A stretch of DNA of 64,000 bases from Sphingobium phenoxybenzoativorans (GTDB lineage Bacteria; Pseudomonadota; Alphaproteobacteria; Sphingomonadales; Sphingomonadaceae): assembly GCF_001757355.1 (NCBI RefSeq), contig NZ_MINO01000013.1, positions 35,985 through 99,984 of the forward strand, written 5' to 3'. Each line of letters begins with the position of its first letter. Positions within the stretch are counted from its first letter, which is position 1. The notes under the pieces were generated by a model, which was not told where the DNA came from, searched no databases, and worked only from the letters and a program-made list of their open reading frames with translations. Shown piece by piece: positions 52,100-62,180 of this stretch. Position numbers and translations under genes: made by a program.

Positions 52100-54395
52100 A
52101 GCCGGAGCGTTTCCCACGAGCGCGTGGGCGCGGGAGCCGCGCTATGAAATGGATATTCCCGCCGGGCCGCTGAGCACTAGCCTGGCCGCTTTCTCGCGGA
52201 TTACCGGGCTTTCCATCGGCCTGCCCGGCGCGATGCCGCGCGCGACGTCCCGGCGGGTTTCCGGCGCGATGTCGGCCGACGCGGCGCTGCGCCGTCTGCT
52301 GCGCGGCACGGGGTTGCGCGCTGTCCGCCTGGGCGCGGCCGTATATCGCATCGAACCCGCCCCCGCCGTACGGCAGCAGCCGGTGGAGGAGCCGCCCTCT
52401 CCGCCGCCTGGCGGCATGGAAACGCCCGCGGCCGACATTGTGGTCACTGCGCAAAAGCGGCCCCAATTTCTCGCCAATGTGCCACTGTCCATTTCCGTGC
52501 TGGCGGCGGCGGACATGCCGGCCGGCATTGCTTCCCCGGAAAGCCGGAACATCGTCTCTGTCACGGAGGGGCTGGCGATGACCAACCTTGGCCCCGGCCG
52601 GAACCGGCAGTTCATCCGGGGCGTGGCGGACAGTCCGTTCAACGGCCTTAGCCAGTCCACGGTCGCCGTGCAGATGGATGAGGCGCGTGTGACCTATGAC
52701 GCGCCCGACCCGGACCTGCGCCTGTTCGATATTGATCGGGTCGAGATATTGAAAGGGCCGCAGGGGCCGCTTTACGGTTCCGGCGCGCTTGGCGGCATCT
52801 ATCATATCGTCACCCGGAAACCGGACCTCGACGCTATCGCGGCGACGGCGCGCCTGACATCGGAAGCTGTGCAGCATGGCGGCATTGGCGGCGGTGTCGA
52901 TGCAGTGATCAACATGCCGATTGTGGACGACCGGCTGGCGATCCGTTTCGTTGGCTACCGTTCCTATACCGCCGGGTGGATCGACAATGTGAACCGGCGG
53001 GATGACACCAATTCCAGCCGGACATTGGGGGGGCGGCTGGCGCTGCGCTGGCGGCCGTCGGATGACTGGACGGTCGATGTCGGCGGGACGCTGCAGGACC
53101 TGAATGTGAATGACAGCCAATATGTGCTGGCGTCCGACGATACGCTCGAACGCGACAATGCCATTGCCGAACCCAATGACAATGACTTCCGCATGGTGAA
53201 CGCCACGGTGCGAGGCCAGCTTGGCGATATGCGCCTGCTCTATGCGGCCAGCTTCATCGACCATGATGTCGATTACACGCTGGAGGCGACGGCGGCTTCG
53301 CCCTTTTTCGGCCTGTCCGGTCCCTCCGCCTATCGCAACAAGCGAGAATATAAGCTGTTCAACCAGGAGGTCCGTCTGTCCGGCGGCCGTTGGCTGGCCG
53401 GCCTGTCCTACATGCACGCGAAAACGCACGACATAGGGACAATCCAACAAGCGCAGGGCAGCCCGCAGGCGGTGAGCATAGAGGATCGTTCGGCCACCGA
53501 ATATGCGGCCTTTGGTGAGGCGAGTTTCCGGCTTTTCTCGATGATCGACGCGACCGTTGGCGCGCGCTTGTACCATTCGGTAACCAGCGATGAAGATACA
53601 CAGGATGGCCGCCGGGAATTCCGGCTGCACAAGACAGTGCTATCGCCCAGCATGTCCCTGTCCATGCCCCTTTCCGATCGCGGCCTGGTGTATCTCCGTT
53701 ACGCGCGTGCGCTTCGCCCCGGTGGTCTGGCCGCTTCAGGGCCTGCGAATGAGACCAGCTTTGCGTCCGATGAACTTGGCACCGTCGATCTCGGCGTCAG
53801 GCGCGCTTCGCGGGATGGCCGCTTTTCCGTATCCGCCAGCCTCTATTACACGATATGGACCGATATCCAGTCGGACTATCTGTTGCCCAATGGCCTGGTG
53901 TCCACGCGCAACGCAGGCCGCGGCCGCATCGTTGGCGCTGAAGCTGCGGTCGAATGGACGATTGGGGGCGGGTTCACCCTTGCCGCCGGGGCCAGCGCCC
54001 AGAGCACGCGGCTGACCCATGCCGAGGATGATTTGGAGCTGGACGACCGCCGCCTGCCGATTGCGCCGGACATAACCGGGCGGATCATCCTGTCCAAGGC
54101 ATTCGACCTTGGCGACTGGCGGGCGCAGATTTCCGGTCAGGCCAATTATATCGGCCATGCGCGCCTGACCTTCGATCAGGACCTCGACCGGAAGATGGGC
54201 AATTATACGTTATATGCCCTGAACGCATCGATGGCGCGCGGGCCGTTCACCCTGACGGGGCGGATCGACAATCTGTTCGACGTGAAGGGCGACAACAGCT
54301 TTGCCTTCGGCAATCCTTTTTCCATCCGCGCCGCCGAGCAATATACACCGCTCCGCCCGCGCACGCTCACCCTGTCGGTCAGCCGCGCCTGGTAA
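51999..54395 (+). CDS. FecA-type TonB-dependent receptor with STN signalling domain
   Basis: About 798 residues if it starts at the GTG at 51999; no ATG precedes the signal peptide (KRTAIASALLLLAEAGAFP, cleaved near AWA-RE) in this frame except far upstream, so the start is uncertain. After cleavage: STN domain (YEMDIPAGPLSTSLAAFSRI) that contacts FecR, TonB box DIVVTAQKR, plug (IEILKGPQGPLYGSGALGG appears as VEILKGPQGPLYGSGALGG), and a barrel ending LSVSRAW. It is both transporter and signal transducer. The substrate (ferric siderophore or other) cannot be read. Its stop lies 6 bp from the convergent paoC stop. Confidence 0.88.
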   Translation: MTEPGWSTISRRSWISGSVLKRTAIASALLLLAEAGAFPTSAWAREPRYEMDIPAGPLSTSLAAFSRITGLSIGLPGAMPRATSRRVSGAMSADAALRRLLRGTGLRAVRLGAAVYRIEPAPAVRQQPVEEPPSPPPGGMETPAADIVVTAQKRPQFLANVPLSISVLAAADMPAGIASPESRNIVSVTEGLAMTNLGPGRNRQFIRGVADSPFNGLSQSTVAVQMDEARVTYDAPDPDLRLFDIDRVEILKGPQGPLYGSGALGGIYHIVTRKPDLDAIAATARLTSEAVQHGGIGGGVDAVINMPIVDDRLAIRFVGYRSYTAGWIDNVNRRDDTNSSRTLGGRLALRWRPSDDWTVDVGGTLQDLNVNDSQYVLASDDTLERDNAIAEPNDNDFRMVNATVRGQLGDMRLLYAASFIDHDVDYTLEATAASPFFGLSGPSAYRNKREYKLFNQEVRLSGGRWLAGLSYMHAKTHDIGTIQQAQGSPQAVSIEDRSATEYAAFGEASFRLFSMIDATVGARLYHSVTSDEDTQDGRREFRLHKTVLSPSMSLSMPLSDRGLVYLRYARALRPGGLAASGPANETSFASDELGTVDLGVRRASRDGRFSVSASLYYTIWTDIQSDYLLPNGLVSTRNAGRGRIVGAEAAVEWTIGGGFTLAAGASAQSTRLTHAEDDLELDDRRLPIAPDITGRIILSKAFDLGDWRAQISGQANYIGHARLTFDQDLDRKMGNYTLYALNASMARGPFTLTGRIDNLFDVKGDNSFAFGNPFSIRAAEQYTPLRPRTLTLSVSRAW

Positions 54396-54401
54396 GGGCG
54401 G

Positions 54402-56618
54402 TCAGGCGAAGGCCGGTTCCGGCAATCCCCGCAATATCTTGTCCAGCGTCAGCGGATAGTCGCGGATGCGCACGCCGCAGGCATTGTAGACGGCATTGGC
54501 AACCGCCGCGCCCGCGCCGCAAATGCCCAGTTCGCCGATGCCCTTCGCCTTCATCGGTGACGATTTGTCATCCAGCTCCTCGACGAACAGCACATCCTGA
54601 TCGGGGATGTCGGCATGCACGGGCACCTGATATTCGGCCATGTCGTGATTGACGAAATAGCCGAAGCGGGGATCGACGATCAGCTCCTCCATCAGCGCGG
54701 AGCCGACGCCCATCGTCATTGCGCCGATCACCTGGCTGCGCGCCGATTTCGGGTTGAGGATTCGCCCGGCCGCGAAAGCGCCGCCCATGCGCCGCACCCG
54801 CGTTTCGCCGGTATGCATGTCGACGCCAACCTCGCAGAAATGCGCGCCGAATGTCGCCTGCGCATAGGCCTTGTCCAGATCGCCATATTCCATGCTGTCC
54901 TCGGCGGAGACGCCCTCGCGGCCCGCTGCCTGCTTCAGCGGAACGGAACGGCCGCCGGACTTGATCATCCCGTCCTCGAACGTCGCATCGTCCGCATTGA
55001 ATCCCGCTTTCTGCGCCAGGATGCCGCGCGCTGCGACACAGGCCGCATAGACCCCGGCCGTGGAGCTGTTCGCCCCCCATTGGCCGCCTGATCCGGAAGA
55101 CTCCGGAAACTTGCTGTCGCCCAGCCGAACCTGCACGGCTTCCAACGGCACGCCAAGCATTTCGGCGGCTGTCTGGGCAATGATCGTGTAGCTGCCGGTG
55201 CCGATGTCGGTCATGTCGGTCTCAACGATGACGCCGCCCTTGCCGTCCACCTTCACGCGCGCGCCGGACTTGCCGACCAGATTGTTGCGGAACGCCACCG
55301 CCATGCCCATGCCGACCAGCCATCGCCCATCGCGCATCTGGCCGGGCGTCGGATTGCGTTTCGCCCAGCCGAACCGGTCCGCGCCCTGGCGCAGACATTC
55401 GACCAGCTTGCGGCTGGAGAAGGGACGGCCGGGTCCGGCCTCCGGATCATATTGCACATCGTTGCGGATGCGCAGTTCGACCGGATCTACACTGCATGCC
55501 TCCGCCAGCTCATCCATCGCGATTTCCAGCGCCAGCAGGCCGACCGCCTCACCCGGCGCGCGCATCGCATTTCCTTCCGGCAAATCCAGCGTCGCCAGCC
55601 GGTGCGCGGTCATCCGGTTCTTGCCGCCATAGAGCAGCCGGGTCTGCATGGCGCCCGTCTCGGGACTGCCGCCGGGCAGGTCGCCCGACCAGCATTCATG
55701 TCCGATCGCATCGATCACGCCATTGCGGTCCGCGCCGATCCTGATGCGCTGGATGGTGGCGGGCCGATGCGTGGTATTGTTGGGAATCTGCGGCCGTGCG
55801 AGCGCCACCTTGACCGGCCGTCCCGCCGCCCGCGCGCCCAGCGCCGCCAGCACGGCGTCCGCGCGCACGAACAGCTTGGACCCGAAGCCGCCGCCGATAT
55901 AGGGCGACATGACGTGAATATCCTCGCGCTTCATCTTGAGCGTCAGGGCCATCTCCTTCACGGCCCAGGCGATCATCTGGTTGGACGTCCACAGCGTCAG
56001 CCGCCCGCCCAGCCATGCCGCTGTCGTCGCGTGCGGCTCCATCATCGCATGGCTGTGATCGGGGGTCGTATAGGTCCGATCGATCTTGACCGCGGCCTTC
56101 CCGAATGCGCCTGCAAAGTCGCCCACCGCACTGTCGGGATCGCCGCCGAAGCCGGCAGGGGGCTTCACCGCAGTATCTTTTTCGGCGGTGAGCACGAACT
56201 TCCCCGCCTCCTGCGCATAATCGATCCGCACCAGCTTTGCGGCGTCCCGCGCCTGTTCCAGCGTCTGCGCGACGACCAGCGCCAGCGCCTGGTCATAATG
56301 TTCGATCTTCGGCCCGCCGAGCAGATGGGCCGTGTTCATCGATCCTTTGCCCAGCGGTCCGGCATTTTCATGCGTCACCACGGCAAGAACGCCGGGCGCG
56401 GCCAGCGCATCGCGGCTGTCGATGGACTTGATGCTGCCCTTGGCGATGGCCGATCCGACGATCCAGCCATAGGCGGCGTTGGGCGCGACATCATGCCGCT
56501 CATAGGCGTAGGGCGCGCTGCCGGTCACTTTCGCCGGTCCGTCGATCCGGTCATGCGGAATGCCGACCACCTTGCCGCGGTCGATAGGGTTGATGGTCGC
56601 TGGCTGATCGAACTTCAT
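54402..56618 (-). CDS. paoC: Periplasmic aldehyde oxidoreductase, molybdopterin subunit
   Basis: 738 residues from the ATG at 56618, overlapping the paoB stop (ATGA). It is the large subunit of the xanthine-oxidase family and binds molybdenum cytosine dinucleotide. The N-terminus ([20 protein letters not shown]) is of PaoC type, [20 protein letters not shown] contains the Mo-cofactor glycine motif, and [20 protein letters not shown] carries the catalytic Glu near the C-terminus. PaoABC oxidises aromatic aldehydes to acids. The subunit has no signal of its own and should be exported with PaoA by the Tat system. Confidence 0.93.
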   Translation of the reverse strand: MKFDQPATINPIDRGKVVGIPHDRIDGPAKVTGSAPYAYERHDVAPNAAYGWIVGSAIAKGSIKSIDSRDALAAPGVLAVVTHENAGPLGKGSMNTAHLLGGPKIEHYDQALALVVAQTLEQARDAAKLVRIDYAQEAGKFVLTAEKDTAVKPPAGFGGDPDSAVGDFAGAFGKAAVKIDRTYTTPDHSHAMMEPHATTAAWLGGRLTLWTSNQMIAWAVKEMALTLKMKREDIHVMSPYIGGGFGSKLFVRADAVLAALGARAAGRPVKVALARPQIPNNTTHRPATIQRIRIGADRNGVIDAIGHECWSGDLPGGSPETGAMQTRLLYGGKNRMTAHRLATLDLPEGNAMRAPGEAVGLLALEIAMDELAEACSVDPVELRIRNDVQYDPEAGPGRPFSSRKLVECLRQGADRFGWAKRNPTPGQMRDGRWLVGMGMAVAFRNNLVGKSGARVKVDGKGGVIVETDMTDIGTGSYTIIAQTAAEMLGVPLEAVQVRLGDSKFPESSGSGGQWGANSSTAGVYAACVAARGILAQKAGFNADDATFEDGMIKSGGRSVPLKQAAGREGVSAEDSMEYGDLDKAYAQATFGAHFCEVGVDMHTGETRVRRMGGAFAAGRILNPKSARSQVIGAMTMGVGSALMEELIVDPRFGYFVNHDMAEYQVPVHADIPDQDVLFVEELDDKSSPMKAKGIGELGICGAGAAVANAVYNACGVRIRDYPLTLDKILRGLPEPAFA

Positions 56619-57565
56619 GCCCTTGCCTCCGCGAAGATGGACGCCAGCGTCCGGGCCGTCAGATCCTTTTTGAACGCATTGTCCCGCGTGGTTCTGGCTC
56701 CGCTCAACGCTGCTTCCGCAACGGCCTTTGCCCCCTGCGCCGCAGCCGCATCGGCGGCATCGACCCGCCATGGTTTCGGCGCCAGTCCGCCAAAGGCAAA
56801 GCGACCGCCCTTGTCCGGGGTGAAAACGGCCGCGACCGACACGAGCGCAAAGGCATAGGAGGCCCGGTCCCTGACCTTGCGATAGATATGCGTTCCGCCG
56901 ATCGGCTTTGGCAGGGTGACAGACAGGATCAGTTCGCCAGGCGCGAGCGCGCTCTCCACCTCCGGCCTGTCGCCCGGCAGCCGGTGGAAATCGGCGATGG
57001 GGATCGACCGTTTCGTTCCGTTCGGCGCGACCGTATCGACCGTTGCGTCGAGCAGGCGCATGGCCACGGCCATGTCCGACGGATGGGTCGCGATGCAGGC
57101 GTCGCTCGTGCCCATGATCGCCAGATTGCGGCTGATGCCTTTCATCGCGGCGCATCCGGTTCCCGGCTTGCGCTTGTTGCACGGCTTGGTCGTGTCGTAA
57201 AAATAGGGGCAGCGGGTCCGTTGCAGCAAATTGCCCGCCGTCGTCGCCTTGTTGCGCAATTGCCCCGAAGCGCCAGCCAGCAGCGCCCGGCTCAACACGG
57301 CATAGTCGCGCCGCACGCGCTTGTCCGCGGCTAGGTCCGTGTTCCGCACAAGCGCGCCGATACGCAGGCCGCCCTCATTGGTCGCCTCGATCTTGTCCAG
57401 CTCAAGCCTGTTGACGTCGATCAGATGCGCGGGCGTCTCAATCTGCAACTTCATCAGGTCCAGCAGATTGGTTCCGCCTGCGATGAAGCGCGCGCCCGGG
57501 CGGGAAAGAGCGGCCGCGGCGGCCTGCGCGGGGCTTTCCGCGCGCTCATACGTGAACGTCTTCAT
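56615..57565 (-). CDS. paoB: Periplasmic aldehyde oxidoreductase, FAD subunit
   Basis: 316 residues from the ATG at 57565, overlapping the paoA stop. FAD-binding segments: [20 protein letters not shown] and [20 protein letters not shown]. The cysteines in [17 protein letters not shown] and [10 protein letters not shown] match the insertion that binds an extra [4Fe-4S] cluster in E. coli PaoB. The sequence is recognisably close to the E. coli protein from memory ([15 protein letters not shown] type). Confidence 0.93.
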   Translation of the reverse strand: MKTFTYERAESPAQAAAAALSRPGARFIAGGTNLLDLMKLQIETPAHLIDVNRLELDKIEATNEGGLRIGALVRNTDLAADKRVRRDYAVLSRALLAGASGQLRNKATTAGNLLQRTRCPYFYDTTKPCNKRKPGTGCAAMKGISRNLAIMGTSDACIATHPSDMAVAMRLLDATVDTVAPNGTKRSIPIADFHRLPGDRPEVESALAPGELILSVTLPKPIGGTHIYRKVRDRASYAFALVSVAAVFTPDKGGRFAFGGLAPKPWRVDAADAAAAQGAKAVAEAALSGARTTRDNAFKKDLTARTLASIFAEARA

Positions 57566-58194
57566 GCCTTGTCCTCCCCTGCCACGTCGCGGATCGCGGC
57601 GATGATGTTCGAATAGGCGGCGCATCGGCAGATATTGCCGCTCATCCTCTCGCGCACCTCCTCGTCCGAAAAGGCCACATTGTTCAGGTCATGGGTGACA
57701 TGGCTGGGAATGCCCGCCTCGATCTCGTCCAGCACCGCGACGGCGGAACAAATCTGCCCCGGCGTGCAATAGCCGCACTGATATCCGTCATGCACGACGA
57801 ACGCCTTCTGCATGGGGTGCAGCTTTTCCGGCGATCCCAGCCCCTCGATCGTGGTGACTTCCTCTCCATCATGCATCACGGCGAGCGTCAGGCAACTGTT
57901 GATCCTGCGCCCCTCGACAATCACGGTGCATGCGCCGCATTGCCCGTGATCGCATCCCTTTTTGGTGCCGGTCAGGCGTAGATGCTCACGCAGCGTGTCG
58001 AGCAAGGTTGTGCGCGGGTCCAGGGTCAGGTGATGATCCTTCCCGTTGATCCTGAGCGCTACGGGCACCATCGCATCGTCTCCCTTGGCGGGTGTGGCGG
58101 CCTGCGCGCGGGGGATCGCCGAGGTCGCGCATGCGGCTGCGCTCGCGCCCAGAACAGTCCTGCGGGTCACAACGCCGAAATTGCCCACCGTCAT
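57562..58194 (-). CDS. paoA: Periplasmic aldehyde oxidoreductase, 2Fe-2S subunit with Tat signal
   Basis: 210 residues from the ATG at 58194. A twin-arginine signal ([20 protein letters not shown]) is followed by the plant-ferredoxin-type cluster [20 protein letters not shown] and the second cluster motif with [19 protein letters not shown] and [12 protein letters not shown]. It passes electrons from the Mo site in PaoC towards FAD in PaoB. Being the only subunit with a signal, it probably carries the whole complex through Tat. Confidence 0.94.
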   Translation of the reverse strand: MTVGNFGVVTRRTVLGASAAACATSAIPRAQAATPAKGDDAMVPVALRINGKDHHLTLDPRTTLLDTLREHLRLTGTKKGCDHGQCGACTVIVEGRRINSCLTLAVMHDGEEVTTIEGLGSPEKLHPMQKAFVVHDGYQCGYCTPGQICSAVAVLDEIEAGIPSHVTHDLNNVAFSDEEVRERMSGNICRCAAYSNIIAAIRDVAGEDKA

Positions 58195-58268
58195 ATAGCC
58201 TCCGCGCGTGATGTTTTGCCGTTGTAAAGACGAAGCAGGGATCAAATTGATCCATGACGTCTGGAGAG

Positions 58269-58844
58269 TCAGCCGCCCAAATCCTCGATTCTATCGATGT
58301 CCACGAGCGTAGCGGGATCAGCGTATATGAGGTGCGCGCTTTGCAAAAGAGCCTTCGCCCCTGCATCTCCTCGCAAATCTTGGAGTTGTGCGAAATGTTC
58401 GCGTCCGAACAGGGCAGGGGGCATCGCCGCCTTTCCATCGGAGGACGCCACGACAGGGAAAGTGTCGCGGTCATGCGCATCGATGATCCTGCGGATATGG
58501 TCGCCGGAGACGAAGGGCATGTCGGCCAAGCAAATGAGCGCTGCGTTGATTTCCGGCAATTGCGATGCCGCCTGTATGGCCGTGGCGATGGAATGCGCCA
58601 TTCCGGCGGAGGGCTGCGAAGGGTGGACGACCGCGAAGCCTTCCGCTCTTGCAATGTCCGGCGTTTCCCCGCCGGCGGCGCATATCGCGATCAGTGCGCC
58701 AAACTCTATTCCCGCCAGCATTGCGGCTGCATGCGCCATGAGCGGGCGGCCCTGCAGCACAGCCAGCAGCTTGTCATCCGGTCCGAAACGCTCCGAGCGT
58801 CCCGCCGCGAGCAGGATCGCAGCGATCCGCCGTGGCCCGTCCAT
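58269..58844 (-). CDS. MobA/MocA-like molybdopterin nucleotidyltransferase
   Basis: 191 residues from the ATG at 58844, which overlaps the stop of the XdhC-like gene (TGATG). The nucleotide-binding loop LLAAGRSERFGPDDKLL and the Asp in ALICLADMPFVSGDHI are the family signature. MocA adds CMP to molybdopterin, giving the MCD form needed by PaoC; the neighbours make MocA more likely than MobA, which makes MGD. The assignment between the two rests on context. Confidence 0.85.
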   Translation of the reverse strand: MDGPRRIAAILLAAGRSERFGPDDKLLAVLQGRPLMAHAAAMLAGIEFGALIAICAAGGETPDIARAEGFAVVHPSQPSAGMAHSIATAIQAASQLPEINAALICLADMPFVSGDHIRRIIDAHDRDTFPVVASSDGKAAMPPALFGREHFAQLQDLRGDAGAKALLQSAHLIYADPATLVDIDRIEDLGG

Positions 58845-59764
58845 CAATCATTCTGCCCGTTAAGCGCCTTCACCATCCCTGCGCAGATCGACAGGGCGAT
58901 CTCCGCAGGGCCGATGGCGGCGATGTCGATGCCCGCCGGTCCTTCGATCCTGGCAAGCTGCGCGGCGGAAAAGCCTGCGGCCGCAAGGCGCTCAAGCCGG
59001 GCGGCATGGCTCTTGCGCGATCCAAGGGCGGCGATGTAGCCCGTTGGCGCGCGAAGCGCCGCCATCAGGCCCGGATCATCGATCTTGGTGTCATGGCTCA
59101 ACGTCACGACTGCAGTGGCGCTGTCCGGCTTCAGCGCGGCAATCGCCTCGTCGGGCCACCGGTCGTCCAGCTCCACGCCGGGAAACCGTTCGGGCGTCAG
59201 GAACCGGCCGCGCGGATCGACGATGATCGTCCTGACGTTCGCATGCTGCGCTATCGCGGCGAGCGATTGGGCGATCTGCACCGCCCCCACGATGATCATC
59301 CTGCGCGGCGGCCGGTATATGTTGACGAACATGCCGGGGGCGTCTCCGGCGCGGCTGACTCCGCTTTCCAAATTGGTGGAAATTGTGAAGTGGTGGCCGG
59401 ACGATCCCGCCTGCGCGGCCTCCTCCAGCAAGGCGAGGGGAAAGGAATGATCGCTTACCGGCTGGACCAGCACGGCGATCTCCCCGCCGCACGGCAGGCC
59501 GACTTCCCACGCATTGTCGATGCTGACGCCATAGGAGCGCGATCGCGCAACGCCGTCCGCGATGACGCTTGCGGCGGTCTGCAATATGTCCCCTTCGACG
59601 CAACCGCCGGATACCGACCCCTCGAACCGGCCATCGGCATTGATCAGCATATGGCTTCCTCGCGGCCGTGGCGCTGAACCCCAGGTGGAAATCACCGTCG
59701 CCAGAGCCATTGGGTCGTCTCGCCATTCGCGGGCCTTCGCCCACAGCTTTTCGGTTTCGGTCAT
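58844..59764 (-). CDS. XdhC-family molybdoenzyme maturation factor (PaoD-like)
   Basis: 306 residues from the ATG at 59764. The N-terminal XdhC domain holds TVISTWGSAPRPRGSHMLIN and GSVSGGCVEGDILQTAASVI with its Cys; the C-terminal Rossmann-like domain reads MIIVGAVQIAQSLAAIAQHA. XdhC proteins bind the molybdenum cofactor, help its sulfuration and insert it into apo-enzyme. Position just before the MocA-like gene and paoABC indicates that it serves PaoC. Confidence 0.88.
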   Translation of the reverse strand: MTETEKLWAKAREWRDDPMALATVISTWGSAPRPRGSHMLINADGRFEGSVSGGCVEGDILQTAASVIADGVARSRSYGVSIDNAWEVGLPCGGEIAVLVQPVSDHSFPLALLEEAAQAGSSGHHFTISTNLESGVSRAGDAPGMFVNIYRPPRRMIIVGAVQIAQSLAAIAQHANVRTIIVDPRGRFLTPERFPGVELDDRWPDEAIAALKPDSATAVVTLSHDTKIDDPGLMAALRAPTGYIAALGSRKSHAARLERLAAAGFSAAQLARIEGPAGIDIAAIGPAEIALSICAGMVKALNGQND

Positions 59765-59873
59765 GAACCCCGGTATCGTCGACAGGTTGAGCGGCCAATA
59801 TAACGTGGCGCGGCCGAATTTCGATCCCGCGCCGTCAATGGCCCGCGTCGTCACAGTGAAGCGCGGGCGCTCC

Positions 59874-60749
59874 CTATCCGGCGAAGGGCGTTTCGGCGAC
59901 GCCGGGAACATCCACCGTAAAGCGGAATATCGCCCCCGATAGCGGTTGCTCCGCCAGTTCGCTTTCGCTGAGGCCCGCGCGCGCGGTGGTGACATAGGCG
60001 GTGCGCATATCCGCTCCGCCAAAGGCGATCATCGTCGGACGTTTCACGGGCAGGGGAACTTCCGCCACTATTTCGCCTGTTGGCGAGAGGCGAACGACGC
60101 GGCCGCCGTCGAACAAGGCGGTCCAGTAATAGCCCTCGATATCCACCGACCCGCCGTCCGGCCGTCCCTCACCGATGGGGAACTGGTGCAATATGCTGCG
60201 GTCCGACAAGGCGCCGGACGCTGGGTCTGCGGCATAGCGGCGCAAGGCATGGCTTGGCGTATCGGTGTGGAAAAATGTTGCGCCGTCGGCCGTGAACGCT
60301 GCGCCGTTGCAGGTCAGCATGCCGCCCTCAATCTCGCTGATCCCGCCATCCGCATCCAGGCGGTAGAGCGCTGCGTCCTGCGCCGATTTCGCCATATTGA
60401 CGCTGCCCGCCCAGAAGCGTCCGGCGGGATCGGTGCGGCCATCGTTGAACCGGATGTCCGGGCGGCCGGCGAAAATCTGTTCGCCAAAGGGCATCGGCTG
60501 CGCGTCCCAATTGGCAATGGTCGCAAAGCCGTCCTTCATCGCCAGCAGCAGCCCTCCGCCAGTGCGGAACGCGAAACAGCCTATGGGCGCTTCGAAGGCG
60601 CGGCATTCATCCCGCCCGCTGACCGGATCGAAACGGTGCAATTCGTTCCGCGCAATATCGACCCAGTAGAGCCTTGCCTCGCCATGATGCCAGCGCGGAC
60701 CTTCTCCAAGCGTTGCGCGGGCGTCAAGCGCGACGTCCCATTGTGTCAT
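59874..60749 (-). CDS. SMP-30/gluconolactonase family protein
   Basis: 291 residues, a six-bladed propeller of the regucalcin group. Metal ligands expected in this family are visible: Glu in TLGEGPRWHHGEARLYWVD, Asn and Asp in RFNDGRTDPAGRFWAGSV, and Asp in GGSVDIEGYYW region. It likely hydrolyses a sugar or aldonic lactone. It lies 110 bp upstream of the XdhC-like gene on the same strand, so cotranscription with the pao genes is possible, though a direct link is not evident. No signal peptide. Confidence 0.88.
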   Translation of the reverse strand: MTQWDVALDARATLGEGPRWHHGEARLYWVDIARNELHRFDPVSGRDECRAFEAPIGCFAFRTGGGLLLAMKDGFATIANWDAQPMPFGEQIFAGRPDIRFNDGRTDPAGRFWAGSVNMAKSAQDAALYRLDADGGISEIEGGMLTCNGAAFTADGATFFHTDTPSHALRRYAADPASGALSDRSILHQFPIGEGRPDGGSVDIEGYYWTALFDGGRVVRLSPTGEIVAEVPLPVKRPTMIAFGGADMRTAYVTTARAGLSESELAEQPLSGAIFRFTVDVPGVAETPFAG

Positions 60750-60851
60750 AATGGCCGCAACTCCGCTATTTTTTGATGCTGGCTAAAGGCGCCGATTGCT
60801 TATTCGGCTTGGCGCTTTAAGCACAATGATGCCCTTCACGAAAGGCTGGAC

Positions 60852-61286
60852 ATGGCAAAGCCCGAACCTTGGCGACTGTCTCTGGATATCTATCCCTTCA
60901 TCTCCACGATTGAGACCCGGTATCAGGATCTCGATATCATGGGCCATGTGAACAATGTGGCGATGGCCGGAATTTTTGAAACGGCGCGGGTGCGCTTTCA
61001 TCGCCATCTGGGCCGTCACCCCCATGATTCCGGCGTGCGCTGGCTGATTGCCGCGGTATCGCTCAACTATCTTCAGGAAGCGCATTATCCGCAGGAAGTC
61101 ACGGTCGGCTGCGCGATCGACCGCATTGGCACGACGAGCTGGACAGTGACGTCTGCGGCGTTCCAGCATGGCGAATGCGTGGCGACATGCGACACGGTGG
61201 TCGTCACCCATGGACCGGAGGGCCGCCGCAACATCGACGATTTCCTGCGCGAGGCGATGGACGCGAACGCCATACGCAGGCCCTGA
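60852..61286 (+). CDS. Acyl-CoA thioesterase (4HBT/hotdog fold)
   Basis: 144 residues. The hotdog signature includes IETRYQDLDIMGHVNNVAMA, in which the Asp and the His-Val-Asn-Asn are typical of 4-hydroxybenzoyl-CoA thioesterases. It hydrolyses acyl-CoA to the free acid and CoA. It is divergent from the lactonase and converges with an enoyl-CoA hydratase gene 24 bp away. Chain-length specificity is unknown. Confidence 0.9.
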   Translation: MAKPEPWRLSLDIYPFISTIETRYQDLDIMGHVNNVAMAGIFETARVRFHRHLGRHPHDSGVRWLIAAVSLNYLQEAHYPQEVTVGCAIDRIGTTSWTVTSAAFQHGECVATCDTVVVTHGPEGRRNIDDFLREAMDANAIRRP

Positions 61287-61310
61287 CCCATCTCCTGATC
61301 CGGCTCTCCC

Positions 61311-62093
61311 TCAATCCATGAAACGGGGAGGGCGCTTGGCCATCTCCGCCGCGACCGCCTCCCGCTGATTGGGCTGTCCCAGAATGTCGGCTTGCGCCAG
61401 GCTTTCCGCCTGCAGGATCGCCGCGCGCTCCGCATCCTCGGCCAGTCCCGCAAGCTGCTTGGCGTGGCGGATGGCGTCCGGGTTCCGGCTGGCGATCGTC
61501 CGCGCCATTTCCAGCGCGGCGGCATGGGCGTCGGGCGCCATGCGCGTGACCAGACCGATCGCCTGGGCCTCTGCAGCATCGACTGTCCGCCCCGTATAGG
61601 CCAGTTCGCGCAGGACATCGCTGCGCACCAGACCCCGCGTCAGGGCGAATGCCCCCATGTCCGGCACCAGCCCCCATTTGATTTCCATCAGCGACAAAGT
61701 GGCGTCGGGTGATGCGATGCGGATGTCCGCGCCCAGCGCGATCTGCAATCCGCCGCCGAAGCAGGCGCCGTGGACGGCGGCGATGACCGGCATCGGCAGG
61801 TCTTGCCACAGCATCGCGGCATGCTGGAACAGATTGCTGTTCCCGAACCGGCGGGGCAGCAGGTCGGGGAACCCCTGACCGAAGCTCGCAATGTCGATCC
61901 CCGCGCAAAAGGCGCGGCCTTCTCCCGACAGCAGGACCGCGCGGACATCGCGCCGCGCCCGCAGCGTTTCGCCCGTCTGCGCGATGGCCTCCAGCATGGC
62001 ATTGTCCAGCGCATTCATCTTGTCCGGGCGATTCAGCCGGACCTGCGCCACGCCCTCCGCGATCGACAAAGCCACTCTTTCGCTCATCGCCAT
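61311..62093 (-). CDS. Enoyl-CoA hydratase/isomerase family protein
   Basis: 260 residues. Crotonase-fold motifs: VRLNRPDKMNALDNAMLEAI, GEGRAFCAGIDIASFGQGFP (first oxyanion-hole loop) and HGACFGGGLQIALGADIRIA (second). The Glu normally catalytic in hydratases lies in the region LSLMEIKWGLVPDMGAFAL, so hydratase or isomerase activity is plausible. An alternative start at the second ATG (62087) removes two residues. It may belong to fatty-acid or aromatic beta-oxidation. Confidence 0.9.
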   Translation of the reverse strand: MAMSERVALSIAEGVAQVRLNRPDKMNALDNAMLEAIAQTGETLRARRDVRAVLLSGEGRAFCAGIDIASFGQGFPDLLPRRFGNSNLFQHAAMLWQDLPMPVIAAVHGACFGGGLQIALGADIRIASPDATLSLMEIKWGLVPDMGAFALTRGLVRSDVLRELAYTGRTVDAAEAQAIGLVTRMAPDAHAAALEMARTIASRNPDAIRHAKQLAGLAEDAERAAILQAESLAQADILGQPNQREAVAAEMAKRPPRFMD

Positions 62094-62180
62094 CCCGTCC
62101 TTCCGCTTATGCTTTCCATGATCTTAACCATTTGTTGAGATATAGGGCATAGCGTTCCTCGCCAAAGAGGTGGACCGCCA

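Noticed and set aside
56619..57182. Possible N-terminal extension of paoC by 188 residues
   Set aside because: It lies entirely within paoB in another frame, and the translation is not protein-like; the ATG at 56618 overlapping the paoB stop gives the family's normal N-terminus.
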